64,000 nucleotides of DNA from Sipunculus nudus (GCA_026874595.1 CM049310.1:52280558-52344557), one strand, 5' to 3'. Shown: positions 1-12,025, counted from the stretch's first letter. The notes: generated by a model not told the origin, from the letters alone. A program made the numbers and translations.

Positions 1-153
1 GCCGGAGATCCTTGTTCTCCTGTAAATATCACCTCTTTTGCAGGCGATTACCGGCAGGTGCGCCACTGTCGCAGCAGTCAGTGGGGGCAAAAACAAAAAT
101 GGCCGACGCTTAGTTTGTCTAGTCAGACTGTGATTACCGGTGACGCAGAGAAA
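1..153 (+). promoter_or_regulatory. Possible 5' flank or leader of a THAP-type gene
   Basis: This segment is richer in G, C and CpG than the following kilobases. A pyrimidine run ending in TTTTGCAG at about 35-44 resembles a splice acceptor, and the sequence after it stays open for about 29 codons in one frame. ATGGCCGAC followed by an early stop near 99-113 would be a four-codon upstream ORF. No TATA box was recognised. It could equally be the end of an upstream exon cut by the window edge. The call depends on the THAP-like start just downstream. Confidence 0.15.
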
Positions 154-188
154 ATGCTAGGATACCACTGCTGTGCGTACAATTGTAC
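154..188 (+). CDS. Candidate first coding exon, THAP-type zinc finger N-terminus
   Basis: An ATG at 154 (context GAGAAAATG) opens MLGYHCCAYNCT and then meets a TAA at 190. The CCAYNC spacing matches the start of the THAP domain, a C2CH zinc-binding DNA-binding fold whose first two metal ligands lie in a CxxxxC-like motif right after the initiator Met. A GT at 189-190 (TGTAC|GTAATA) could be a splice donor, giving a 35-nt exon ending in phase 2 and removing the stop. THAP genes commonly split this domain early, but I found no second exon with the remaining Cys-x2-His ligands in the next kilobase. Alternatives are a broken THAP copy from a P-element-like transposon, or chance. Seen: the motif and the possible donor. 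Inferred: the gene. Confidence 0.3.
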
Positions 189-497
189 GTAATACAGCCG
201 AAAGATGAAGAATCTAGAAAATTACCCGTATATGAAATATTATTCATGCGACCTGACATTGAATTGCAACACTATAGAAACCTCTTGCGTGGGGAGAGAA
301 TAAACACTCTCGAACGATAATATTAATAAATTTACCTTTTGAATAAAAATAATTTGTAAGAATTCTTGTACATATAGGTTATGTCGATGCTATAACATAT
401 ACTTAATATTATAATAAATTACATTTTCTTATGAGATGATGACAACATAAACCAGTAAAGTTTGCTGTTACCGAAATAATATGTATCTACTACTTGT
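189..497. other. AT-rich non-coding stretch
   Basis: Possible intron following the THAP-like exon. One short frame near 250-325 reads MRPDIELQHYRNLLRGE, but it has no good splice context and was not recognised. Nothing else stands out. Confidence 0.3.
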
Positions 498-503
498 ATA
501 AAT

Positions 504-585
<82 letters not shown>
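498..585. repeat. (TA)n microsatellite
   Basis: About 88 bp of nearly uninterrupted TA dinucleotides with one AAT interruption. It is fully self-complementary, so it can extrude as a cruciform. Confidence 0.95.
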
Positions 586-588
<3 letters not shown>

Positions 589-1373
589 TATATACTTATT
601 GGTTGTCCAATTTTTTTAAAATTATATGATGTAAATTATTTTTATATAAATAATACAATATATAAAATGTTACATTTCAAGATTGGGAAAAGGAAGGTTA
701 AAGATATTTCTACTGGTCGGTTACAATACTAAATATTTTTGTGTCAAAGTACAATATATAAAAGTATATATTGATATAATATGTATTACATTAACATGTG
801 TGTATGTGTGAGTTATATATAAGCAGATGCATGTGGCTTTGAGCCTGTGTGTGTTATCATACAGATAAATATATCAGATATATACACGTGTTTATCGTAA
901 TGTACCGTCTATATATATATGTGTGTTTGTGCGTGTGTGTGTAATTTGTGTGTTCATTTATGTATATACACAATACATGCATACTAATTAACAAACATAT
1001 ATACATCTGAAACATTTATATAATTGAAAAAATACAAATGCACAGAGCCACATACATCCATTTGTACACATTTGCATACTTATAGTATAATATGAAGAAT
1101 GAAAAAAATAAAATTTAATAATTATATATAATATAAATATATTATCATTATATATAATATATATAATTATAATATTTATTTATATAATATATAGGCCTAT
1201 TATATATATTTTTATGTAATTATTTATATTCTAATTTATTACCATTATTCATATCAGCCTATATATATTATATATTATATTTTAATAGACAAATATGTAT
1301 ACATATAACAATTTGTATATAAAAGAAAGGGTATATTTCTTCATTTTATTCAGATGTTTTGCATTTGTATTCT
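586..1373. other. AT-rich low-complexity stretch
   Basis: Very AT-rich, with scattered TATA and TGTG runs and a dense ATATAT segment at about 1120-1290. No motif, RNA gene or plausible exon was seen. Confidence 0.5.
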
Positions 1374-1652
1374 TTATTCATCAACCACTATATTATCCAT
1401 GTACACAGAGATCAAACGGAGAAGTAGACGTTCTCTGCTGCCAGCTCCGTGTACTCGCTGACGTTTGTCATATGCCGTGTCGATAAGTTCTGGCCCCATA
1501 CGGTCCGCCTGTTGAGCAAGCCCAACAAGTTCGGCCTTTTTGTATCACGCTCACTGAATTCCTAGAGCAGATAGGTAATTTTCAGTTGTTACGGTTTTAA
1601 CACTATCATCCGTGGCTGATGACGATTCTGATGCACGATTACTGTCGGCCAT
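1374..1652 (-). pseudogene. Broken SAP-like domain fragment, probably transposon-derived
   Basis: Reading leftwards from an ATG at 1652 (minus strand) the frame begins MADSNRASESSSATDD, continues to ENYLSALGIQ, meets TGA at 1551-1553, and after one codon meets another TGA at 1545-1547. The same frame then stays open to a TAA at 1374-1376 and includes YKKAELVGLAQQADRMG and KRQRVHGAGSRERLLLRLI. The pattern YL..LG....YKKAELV.LA resembles the two helices of a SAP domain, a DNA-binding helix-extended-helix motif also found at the N-terminus of some invertebrate transposon proteins. Frame retention across two stops argues for a decayed coding sequence rather than chance. A dispersed repeat lies just upstream at 1726-1776. 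I recognise only the SAP-like pattern. Confidence 0.35.
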
Positions 1653-1725
1653 ATTTGCTTTCGCCCGCAATGCTGCTGGTGCAGCAGCACTTACGCCACT
1701 ACAGGAGATCGGGGATCTCCGGAGC

Positions 1726-1776
1726 CGCGTATAAAGCACGAATGAACCTGGGAATATGGGCCGAATCAGTGAATGG
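1726..1776 (-). repeat. Dispersed repeat with CCCATATTCC core, copy 1
   Basis: On the minus strand this reads CATTCACTGATTCGGCCCATATTCC then CAGGTTCATTCGTGC in two consecutive blocks. Matching sequence occurs on the plus strand near 25764-25810 and 55830-55875. Copy 1 lies immediately 5' of the SAP-like relic, so it may be a promoter or terminal part of the same transposon family. Confidence 0.45.
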
Positions 1777-1800
1777 CAGAGGCTTGCAATATACAATGTA

Positions 1801-2370
1801 AAACATCACAATAAATTGAGTTCCTAGACGAGCTGATGATAAATTGCATTATAGGAATATATTTGGTATTTATTGGCAGAGTATACATATTATACTCCAT
1901 GAAGTATTCATGAAGATTGTGTAATCTGACACCGGCTGGTCTGTGGAGACATATACCATAGACAACGATCTTAATCTCTGTTAACCACATACATTCGGTT
2001 AATGTTCAGTATCCTATGGTCGAATGTTTATGCACCCATGTTATCTGTATATGTGATATTATTAATACCGCCATGAGCTGAAATGTATATATAACCTAAT
2101 TATTGAAACATATCCTAACACAACATCTATTTACAATCTGTTTAAAATCGGCATGAAATTAATTATTATTTTGACGTTATGAAATTGCAAGACAGTTTAA
2201 TGCATTGTGTCACTACGTGACTTGATGTGATGTCAAGTGTAACTGACAATAAACCACCGTCGGTTTGAAAGTTTCTGAAGCTTAAGGGGGGGGGGGAGGG
2301 AGTTAAACCGCTCCTTCCAGACCCACCTTGAAATATAGAAAAAAACTAGAAAGCACCATAGACCTCAGAG
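1801..2370. other. Non-coding stretch with a poly-G run
   Basis: No gene was recognised. A run of 11 G lies at 2286-2296. The sequence leads into the inverted-repeat element at 2371. Confidence 0.4.
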
Positions 2371-2613
2371 ACCTCCGCCAAAGCAGCCCGTTACCCCAAT
2401 AATGCATTGTCAGAAATGCAGAATTTTTCCTTCAAAAACTTCTTGGATCTAGATGGTGATCCGGATCACTTCCAAAATTTAATACCTTGTTCTTTTATCA
2501 TTGCCGAGCTGTCCTGAAAATTTCATCAAAAGCCGTTAATAATTTTTTAGTAATGTTGACAAATAAACAAACCAACGCCGACAGAAACATAACCCCCGCC
2601 CATTGGCGGAGTT
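2371..2613. mobile_element. Short inverted-repeat element (MITE-like), 243 bp
   Basis: The left end ACCTCCGCCAA (2371-2381) is the inverse of the right end TTGGCGGAGTT (2603-2613) with one mismatch. The interior includes a phrase of the type 'GAAAATTTCATCAAAAGCCG', then a stretch with ACAAATAAACAAACCAACGCC. This style of short dispersed element is familiar from many invertebrate genomes. There is no coding capacity. The same end, TTGGCGGAGGT, recurs at 47545-47555. No clear target-site duplication was seen. Confidence 0.55.
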
Positions 2614-2654
2614 TTAATCGTAAACCCACGGCTAGTTCGATTATATCGGTTTTT

Positions 2655-4901
2655 AGCTCAGCTGACTGAAAGTCATCTGAGCTATAGCGATCACCCTTCG
2701 TCCGTCGTCCGTCCGTCCGGCCGGCCGTTAACAGGGCACAAATCGTAACCGCTGGACCTGGAATCTTTTCACTTGACATCCAGGGAGGTCGATGGAAAAT
2801 CTCCCTGAAAACCTGAAATTAGGTCTCTGTTACCCATATCCTTGGAGCTATGGCGCTCCAAAGTACCCCCAAGAATAATGCAAAATTTGATACAAAAGCT
2901 CAAGAATCTGAATAACTACTGCATTGATCACCATGATTCTTTGCATGAATATTGATCATGGGATGTTCCATCATTTCCTGCAGACTTGTGGCGCCACCTG
3001 TATTTTTTCCACTTTTTTCGAATTTTTTTCTCTTTTTCTCAGATCCTAAATTAAACTGTCATCTGTTAACAAGGCACAAATCGTAACCACTGGACCTGGA
3101 ATCTTCGAACTTAACATCAAAGAAGGTCTGTGAAAAATCTCCATGAAAAACTGAAATTAGGTCTCTGTTACCCATTTCCTTGGAGCTATGGGGCTCCGAA
3201 GTACCCCCCTAGAATAATGCAAAATTTGATACAAAAGCTCAAGTATCTGAATAACTACTGCATTGATCACCATGATTCTTTGCATGAATATTGTTAATGG
3301 GATGTTCCATGACTTCCTTTAGATTGGTGGTGCCACCTATATTTTTTCCAATTTTTCTCTTTTTTTCTCTTTATTTTAGACCTGCAATGAACCTGTCATC
3401 TGTTAACAGGGCACAAATCGCAACCGCTGGACCTGGAATCTTTTCACTTGACATCCAGGAAGGTCCATGGAAAATCTCCCTGAAAACCTGAAATTAGGTC
3501 TCTGTTACCCATATCCTTGGAGCTATGGCGCTCCAAAGTACCCCCAAGAATAATGCAAAATTCGATACAAAAGCTCAAGAATCTGAATAACTACTGCATT
3601 GATCACCATGATTCTTTGCATGAATATTGATCATGGGATGTTCCATCATTTCCTGCAGACTTGTGGCGCCACCTGTATTTTTTCCATTTTTTTCGATTTT
3701 TTTTCTCTTTTTCTCAGATCCTCAATTAAACTGTCATCTGTTAACAAGGCACAAATCGTAACCACTGGACCTGGAATCTTCGAACTTAACATCCAAGAAG
3801 GTCTATAAAAAATCTCCATGAAAAACTGAAATTAGGTCTCTGTTACCCATTTCCTTGGAGCTATGGGGCTCCGAAGTACCCCCCTAGAATAAAGCAAAAT
3901 TTGATACAAAAGCTCAAGTATCTGAATAACTACTGCATTGATCACCATGATTCTTTGCATGAATATTGTTAATGGGATGTTCCATGACTTCCTTTAGATT
4001 GGTGGTGCCACCTATATTTTTTCCAATTTTTCGAATTTTTTTCTCTTTTTTTTAGACCTGCAATGAACCTGTCATCTGTTAACAGGGCACAAATCGTAAC
4101 CACTGGACCTAGAATCTTCAAACTAAATATCCAGGGAGGTCCATGAAAAATCTCCTTGAAAACTTGAAATTAGGTCTCTGTTACCCATTTCCTTGGAGCT
4201 ATGGGGCTCCGAAGTACCCCCCTAGAATAATGCAAAATTTGATACAAAAGCTCAAGTATCTGAATAACTACTGCATTGATCACCATGATTCTTTGCATGA
4301 ATATTGATCATGGGATGTTCCATCACTTTCTGTAGACTGGTGGCGCCACCTGTATTTTTTTCAATTTTTTAGGCATTTTTCTCTATTTATGAGACCTTAT
4401 GAGACTTCGAATGAAGTGGTCATCTGTTAACATGGCACAAACTGTAACTGCTGAACCTAGAATCTTCTTACTTCACATCCAGGGTGACTAATGAAAAATC
4501 TACTTAGAAACCTGAAATTAGGTTTCTGTTACCCATGTTCTCTGAGCTATAGGGCTCATAAATACCCCCAAGAATAAAAATTTGATACAAACAAAAGCTC
4601 CAGTATCTGAATAACTAATGCCTTGATAGGCATGATTCTTTGGATATATATTGATCATGGAGTGTTTCATCAGTTCCTGCAGACTGGTGGCACTCCCTTT
4701 ATTTTTTCAAATTTTTACACATTTTTTTTTCTATGTATGAGACCTTCAAATGAAGTTGTCATCTGTCGAAAAGCACACTGAAACCCATTTCTAAGGACTC
4801 TTCACAAAATTCATGATTTGTTTGCACTCTGGCAGTCATTTTGCCCATTGTTCAACATTCCTTGAATTCAGCTGAGCGTCATGGCCCATGGGTCACTTGT
4901 T
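2655..4901 (+). mobile_element. Element A: hairpin-ended non-autonomous element with 338 bp tandem core
   Basis: The 5' end is a 13-bp imperfect stem (one mismatch) around a GAA loop, 2655-2683. A GTCC-rich segment follows (about 2697-2727), then six units of about 338 bp beginning near 2727, 3065, 3402, 3740, 4078 and 4426, and a decayed seventh near 4764. Near the 3' end CAGCTGAGC (4869-4877) is the inverse of the 5' GCTCAGCTG, followed by GGCCCATGGGTCAC and the end CTTGTT. Subterminal inverted repeats, a terminal palindrome, a microsatellite and an internal tandem core fit Helentron-associated (HINE/DINE-like) elements and the bivalve 'pearl' class. No transposase is encoded; the short ORFs inside are repeat translations. 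Class assignment is inference; the architecture is seen directly. Confidence 0.7.
2727..4770 (+). repeat. Tandem core of element A, six units of about 338 bp
   Basis: Each unit begins near GTTAACANGGCACAAATCG and includes TTGGAGCTATGG, a GGTGGCGCCACC-like palindrome and a T-rich tract. Units 1 and 3 resemble each other more than their neighbours (both read TTTTCACTTGACATCC and GGCGCTCCAAAG), as do units 2 and 4 (TTCGAACTTAACATC and GGGCTCCGAAG). A two-unit block of about 675 bp was therefore duplicated. Unit 6 is longer (about 348 bp) and more diverged. Confidence 0.85.
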
Positions 4902-5098
4902 ATATAACGTCCTGCATAATATTGAGAACGATATAATCGGGCTTCTGAAAGGCTAGCTGCAGACCTGTAGTGCAATTCTTTAAATCTGTTTTCAATTGTT
5001 TTGCGGTAAAGTTTATGGGGATGAAAGCTTGCCCTGTAAATTGCTTCAGACCTCGATTTCTGTCATTCAGAGTGGGCTCATTCAACAACCCCTGCATG
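4900..5098 (-). CDS. Candidate exon abutting element A, product unknown
   Basis: On the minus strand a pyrimidine run ending CTTAG (about 5099-5108) resembles a splice acceptor. The sequence after it is open for 65 codons from an ATG at 5097, starting MQGLLNEPTLNDRNRGLKQF and ending at a TAA made from the last two bases of element A plus one host base (4902-4900). A second frame is also protein-like over its latter part (it contains SFHPHKLYRKTIENRFKEL) but has two stops near its start. I cannot decide which frame, if either, is real, and I recognise no family. If an exon existed here, the element insertion has truncated it. Confidence 0.2.
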
Positions 5099-7993
5099 CT
5101 AAGAAAAAAAATATATCTGTATAGATCAAATCTGAACATAAAATTGTAATTGAATATACAGTTTTTATGAAAATATTGATGCTTATATAAAAAAAGTTTA
5201 GAGAATATTTGTCTTCTAGCAAGGCATGCTGGGAAGCTGGGGATCAATCATATACTAACGTCATCTCAGGTCTTATAAGGGACATCTATATGAGGTTTGA
5301 GGTAATTTGAGGATTGCCCAAAAAGGATTTGGTTGAATCATGGGAGTGACCACACGTCACCCACCCCACCCCACACTAACATACAATTCGCTCTACGTTC
5401 CTATGAATGGAGGGTGAAGGTACGGACAACCCCGAGGCTTACTGTCTATACTTATAAGCGACAGTCCTTGGTTTCAAAATTGTTGAAGCTAATATTTCGT
5501 GAGTATATATGTATAGATAACACTGGGTGGAAAAGCATAAAATCCAGCGAATTTATGTGACCATATCCACAATAACAGGTAACCAAAACGAGCGATAAAC
5601 CAGTGAGAGGTTTCCTGGCACTACTTTGATTTATAAAACTAAATGGTGCAGCATTTCTGGCACCATGAAATCAGACAAAAAACTATAAAGCTTATACCAA
5701 TGGCGTGCTGTTGAAAACCGTGCTTTATGTGAATCTGTGGGAGCCTAAGCGAGTCATCCTGGTATAATTTAACAATGGTGTATCACCCTGGAGGTAGTCT
5801 TAGAAGATTTAGGGAAATTCCAAACTGGCTTGCTGTTTGTGGAAAAGCATCCAGAAATGAAGGCATGACCTTTTTAAAACGCAGTTACCAAAAGTGTTTA
5901 CAGCCACTGGTACATTCTCACCGCCAAGTCGATTTGAGTGTCAATATGGAGACGGGGATCTTAAATGAGCGTTAATATGTTGGCTTTGCAATCAGCAGAC
6001 ACCTGAAAACTCCCTTGCGAAAATAATCAATTGCTTGTAAATGGGGTTATACGGAGGTTCATGGTCGTGCCAAAATTTCGCCTAAATTAATTAACCAATG
6101 GATCGGAGTACAATTATGTTTATTCTCCTCACATCTTAAGTAATGTCCGTCTGTAATATGAAGAGCAAGGGAGCGGATCGCCATTTTATGACTATAAATT
6201 TTATTATATTTTTGCCCGGGTCGGTTTGCGATACACAATGTCCTAGTTCTCCATGTAACCCCCATTTCACGCCATTTTGATCGCTCAAGCCCCAGTCCAT
6301 TGTAAAACTGCAGCTCCACTCAAGGGTAAAATTAAGTGTGACGTCAGAATCGAGGTTGCTGTGAACATATCACCACATTAACCTTAAAGGTAATATGACT
6401 GTTATAAGCGGTTTAGGTACAAATTCTGCAGGTCGTTTTGAGCCTCATGCATTTTAATTTAATTGTGGCAGCGGAATAATCATTTCAAATTTATATTATC
6501 CGATAAAACGGTCGCAACGGTGTAGTGTTTTAAGCAAGAGTGCTATTTTTTATGTAAATTGTCTCTTTTTGACGCTGACCTTTCTTGGTCATCTTCAGTA
6601 TATCCAAGTCATTAATGTCTCGCTTATATGTTTTTTATTCTGAAAACCTTGCACATAACACTTGGAGGGTCCCACTGCGCGGTTCAAATTTATCTACAAA
6701 AGAAGACCTTGGCGCTCCTTTCATAAACAGATATTTTCCTTAAGACTGCGATTTCCTTGTTAGTGGCAAAGATGATTTTTATATGAACAGTTTTGAAAGA
6801 ATGTATCCCTCTTCGAGAAACCCTGTGGCAGGAAAGGTACATACATAAAGTCTGTAAAGGGAAGATACTTGTGTAATGTAAAGGCACACCAAGCTGGAAT
6901 CTATAGAAGACTTGAAAATTAATAATAAAACGTTAAGAATAGTTTCTAATTGCGTGTTAGTGTTCCGTATACAATATATTCTTAGTGAACAAATACACAT
7001 GTAAAACAAATAATGATAACTACTCCTTAGCAGAAATAACTTATTTTTTACACAAAGGGAATTTAAAACGTGATATTTAAAGATGACCTATTGCACATAT
7101 GGATAGCCATACAGCCATAATATATTTTCAAATACATTTCGATATTTCACATTATGTTCAAGACCAATTTAAAATGTGTACAGGGGAATGCTACTGATTA
7201 AACGTAAACCATAAAAAGCAAAGGCCATTTCACGTTTTTGCAATTGATATTTTCTGTATATGTTTATTTTCTGTATGTGTTAATTATATGTATATTTTCA
7301 AAATCATAACCAATTTAAAATAGTTTAAATGGTAAATTAAATTAAATTATAGATTAATGTATTTATCATGGAAGAGCCGTATGTACATACTGAACATCTG
7401 CAATCCATGTTGTGTTATATGTCTCTCTCAATTTTCGATAAGCATCAATTTTTCATGGCAAAATAGAAATATGAAACCAAATTTTTTCATGAATAAAAAA
7501 AATGGACCTAAACCACTGAAAATCATATATTAGTTTTTATGCTGCAGTTCACTCAGACGTGTAGGGTTTCAAATTGTGCACAGTCACATAAAACATTATA
7601 ACCGTGATGGTTCCGTAAAACTCCAGCAATCCTTTACTGACGTTTCGAGAAATTCTCGTGATTAAGTTTAGTTTTTAGTGTGGGTTCATCCGAGCCAAAT
7701 GAAAGAAAGTTTTAAAAATAGTGCATTGTAATTGGATTAATATTGTGTTCCACTTTTTGTTATTTGATGTGGTGCCTGATCAATTGTCCACGGGTTAATG
7801 GGAAATCTTATCAAGAGGTAAGTTGGCCCAATAACACACAAACCAAGGGGAAGTCTTAGCTCCAGATTCGATCAACTCCAGGACTTCTTTAGCCATGTTT
7901 CATTAGATTCTTTTAAATCATTCTTCATATGAGGCACATTTTCTTAAAACCTAACATATACAATATGTATAGAAATAGAAATAGGGATGATTA
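5099..7993. other. Unique non-coding stretch, no gene recognised
   Basis: Only short ORFs without recognisable motifs are present. The most protein-like is a 66-codon frame from an ATG at 5775. A possible donor AAGAG|GTAAGT lies near 7811. No repeats shared with other parts of the window were noticed. Confidence 0.4.
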
Positions 7994-8100
7994 TACACCC
8001 AGGACCCGCACATGCAGTAGTCACCTGACTTTGTTGATATCAGGATTTAAAATGAAAGGAAGCATGTGCCAACAACCCGTCACGTGGTCCCTTTCTTCGG
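7994..8100 (+). mobile_element. SINE tail fragment, copy 1
   Basis: Contains ACACCCAGGACC, then GCAGTAGTCA, CAGGATTTAAAATGA and CACGTGGTCC in order. The same order occurs in the 3' part of the SINE copy at 24438-24733 and, on the minus strand, at 15724-15935. The tRNA-like head is missing, so this is a 5'-truncated copy or decayed tail. Confidence 0.5.
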
Positions 8101-11100
8101 ATGTGCTTATTCAGTTAACTGGCATTTTTAAAACATCGATGCGGTTACGTTCGCCCAAGAAACTACCGACTGCTCTGGTTTTGGGATAAATATAATAGGA
8201 GCCTGTCCACCGAAGCCTCATTGTATGTATAACTACGAAAACATAAGTGGATGATAAAGTCAAACATTTTTCACAATATTCATTTATAAAAGTTAGTCAA
8301 TATGCGTTTGTCACAGGTCTACTAAAGCGTCGTGATTGTTTAAGACGGGAGAAACTAAGTTAGAAACTCGGTAAAGACCCACAGAGATGAACTGCGCTAT
8401 TTGAGTGCCTTCTAGGGTTGAATTTGCCCTTGAGTGTGATTTACCCAGAATGTGACGCAACAAATACATTCACAAATCACGTACAATGGTATGTTCAGTG
8501 CCTCTACTCTTGGCACTGTTTAATGAGGCTGAAACGCGTAAGTACATGTGGATCGTGCCGGATGAACCCAGAACGAATAGTTATAAACCAGGATTTCTTA
8601 TTTCGGACCATTTTGACGACACATGGAAACTTAGAGCAAAATATACGTGTTGTTAGGCAAATATACCTTGGACAAATATGAAGCAAAACCTTCTAGAAAT
8701 GTTCTCAAGTGCCGCTGCAAATTTTGTGGAGAGGGTATTTAAGAAACAAATAATCTTTCATCCAAAACCAGAGGAAAATGTATAGGAAGTGTATGGCTTT
8801 TATGACTGTCGTAAAAACATATTCGAATTGTTCAAGCTAATTTTTAACCTAATTTAACCTGATTTAGATTTTTTAATAACATTTCCTAAATCATTTACGT
8901 GCCTATGCATAGTTTCGTGACAATTCGTCATAATCTCGTCAGGATTCTGACACACACGACATTTACCCGCAGTGGTACGTATATAAATTTGAACACGATC
9001 AGCTCAACCTAGAGAGATCAAAACACTCAGCACTTTCTCTGCCCACAATGATATTTTGACGCTAAATGTATGCAATCGTCAGACACTCGATGGAGCCCAA
9101 CCAGCGACGCCCGCAGGTGAGCGATAATAGGGAGTCTTCTATGGAGTGTACGACCTTGAGAAAAAAATCGAGATAAAAAATAAATATCAAGTGCAAATCT
9201 GTTAGCTGTGGCTTATATTCTATCCAAATTAAGCCTTTTGTCAATCAGTTGGAGACATGACAAGAAGAAGAAGAAAAACATGAATAAAAATAAAGCAAAA
9301 AAAGAGAAATATATGATGTTGTGCTTGGGAGACAAAAGTAGGTCAAACCAAATTTTTTAACCATATTTTTAACCCAAATATCGATATAGAAATAAAGGCA
9401 TCGACCCCAATCTCCTTCCTATGAGTGAGGTAAGCTTAATAATATATACAAATCTGTACAGTGCTCTATTCTGGCCAAAATCAGAGAAGATTAGTGATCA
9501 GTACACGATGTTCTCATCATAAGTTCTTAGGTTAACACACTCGATGCAGCTGATCTGTGAAAACTTTCTATCTGCTGTCAGTTTCTGACAGAACCTACCA
9601 CCACTAAGATTGTTACCATTTAGCGATTCAAATCAATATACATTATCACATACGTTCATGTGGAAATTTGATTTGACGACATTGCACTATTTTATTTAAT
9701 AGTGGTATACCCTGAATTCCGACATGCGATTTATGAAATCAGTGTTTTAGTGTGTACGCTGACATCTGTGTTTTAGTATGTGCGCAAAATGACAGCTCGC
9801 ATGAGCGATTTCGATAATTATGGAAGTAGAAGCCGGAGAAATACATTGCCGACGCCCACGCCATCTTCCGCCAATTATAGAAGGATTTCACTTTTGAAAG
9901 GCAGAAGATATATCCTGTGTTCCTTGACCAGCAGAAGAAGTGGTAGAGGTAATAAGGTTAATATTACAATACCCAGATGCTGTTAAAGCACATCATCAAC
10001 ATAAACAATTATTTTGGTCTATTTACGGCAATAAAAACGCGAAGTACCGACCTGCCGTCGTCTGCTGCTGACTGTGCTCACGACATACGACCTGATTTTC
10101 TGAAGATACACAGCAGCATAACTTGACGTAGTGGTCTGCTGTGAGGTTAAACATAGTATATTCATCGGAAATAAAATTACCGTCTGTTTGATAATATTCC
10201 TTCTTTAAATAATGTTCAGGGAAATGGCGGTATATAAGGAAATTCATACTACTCACGACATGACAGTCGTCATGAATAAAACTTTATAGTGATTTTCTGG
10301 TGCATATATATGTTTATATATGTTTATATACTTCTTATATTATAGAGTCATATACACTGACATATTTATAACACACATATCTAATATTCCGTATTTCAGC
10401 TAAATATATGTTTCATTAGTTAATATTCATGAGTATATCTTGAAAATAGGGAGAGTTTCGTTTAGCACGATAACGAAATGCAAGTAAAATAAAAAAAAAT
10501 TGCATTATGACAACAATAATGTATTCTTGTTACAATATAAGCTACAATAAGGTAAAAAGCTTTATTATTTGTTCTAATAGTTTGATTATCACGCAGAAAC
10601 AATCAACTGAGTTAATTAAGATACAAGCTGTGCAATCAGATATTGTGTGACCTACCCTGACCAAATAGATTAAACTCAGCAAGAATGATCCAGAGCCACG
10701 TGAAGTAAGGTATCAGCCCATTTACTCTGTCGTCCCGGTTGTCCATAGCAATTCATTAACCATCCCTCTCATCAGCCTCATGTCAATGTTAATCTACCCG
10801 TTCAGGATGCAGCACCAGCAGATACTAGTCGCCTCAGCGCCTTGCTTTAGGTGACGTGTGTAATTCACTGCCGGTCTATGCATTAGAACACAAGGATATA
10901 TATGGAAATTGAGAAACAAAGTATGGTACTCTCTTAAGCATGATCAGAAACCCCTATGTTTTGTGTTTGTGTTAGTGTATCTGAGGATGGATCCTAGATG
11001 CTCTTGACACCCGCACATTGCAAAGAAAGCAGTTCCTTGTGTGCCGGTTGCCAATAGACTTAAAATAGATTTAAAAGAAAGGAAATACTTGTTAATCGTC

Positions 11101-11203
11101 GACAGCCAAACAGCTAATCGGACAGACCACACATAAAAGCATTCTCTGTTAATTGTTACGGGGTGACATAAAAGCGGACCGAACTATCTCGTTAGTAAAG
11201 CTT
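8101..11203. other. Unique non-coding stretch
   Basis: No gene or RNA was recognised. A segment near 9778-9830 (GTGCGCAAAATGACAGCTC) resembles one near 25128-25180 and belongs to a short dispersed repeat. Small AAG runs lie near 9260, and TATATGTTTA is duplicated near 10305-10330. Confidence 0.4.
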
Positions 11204-11278
11204 GCTTATCCAGCGAAGCGGTTGGGACGCCGGACTTGTGCGCCACCGACCTGCATGGGTTCGACTCCCGGATCGGCA
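11204..11278 (+). pseudogene. tRNA-like sequence (tRNA pseudogene or SINE head)
   Basis: The 75 nt look like a tRNA. The 5' GCTTATC pairs with the 3' GATCGGC in six of seven positions including one G-T. A box-A-like AGCGAAGCGGTTGGGA follows, and the box B / T loop reads GGGTTCGACTCCC. The anticodon arm does not fold convincingly, so a working tRNA is unlikely. The sequence continues CACAGGATTTTCCCC without a recognised SINE body. Confidence 0.4.
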
Positions 11279-11280
11279 CA

Positions 11281-12025
11281 GGATTTTCCCCTCATTTATT
11301 TGTCTTCGTAACATAATACAGTGTTATAGTATTCGCATTTTAGTAAAATAAACAATTAAGATGATTTTACGATTATAATGTTTATTATAGATATATCGTT
11401 TTCTTTCATTATCGTTTAAATTGGTTGCATTTTGCATAATGGATCACAAACGATAATGTATGCACTTTCAGAGGAGTCATATCATCCAGAAAAAAACTGA
11501 AATCCTTAAAGACGGGACATAAACTCGTGAACAGCATTAAACTAAACCTTGTGTACCGAACAAGTCTCAACGAACCTCGATGCCAATACCTTAATCCTTT
11601 TACATTAAAATTGTTACAGAGGATACCCGGCAGTTAAAGTCAACAACCCACAAGACTGAACTGTCTGATCTGTACTTTTGAGACAATGAATGCATCCTGC
11701 AAAAAGTAACTTTTTATAAAGTGCTAGTTCTTTTGAGTAGATATCCTATCGGCATAACATACATTATGCATACAAATATAAATATCCATTGTTTTCTAAT
11801 GTGAATGATACACCAGCGTTCAGGGGCATCATTAACTGCATGTATGCGACTTAGATATCAAGGAGTAACCTGTAGGCGGGATGGGTTGGGAGCAGAGCCA
11901 GGTCATCAAATAAACTATATTTCGTGGAGGTCTGCCTCGTCGTGGGGTTCTGCCAGAAATATTTCACTATTAAGTTAAAATCAGATCGTTTACTTACGGT
12001 TAGGAGCGGAGTTTCTCCGGAGAAG
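11281..12025. other. Non-coding stretch
   Basis: No recognisable feature. The last 100 bases are more GC-balanced and could be 5' leader for the candidate ORF at 12026. Confidence 0.3.

Noticed and set aside
11204-11278. Functional tRNA gene
   Set aside because: Acceptor and T arm look good but the anticodon arm does not fold, and no terminator-like T run follows directly.
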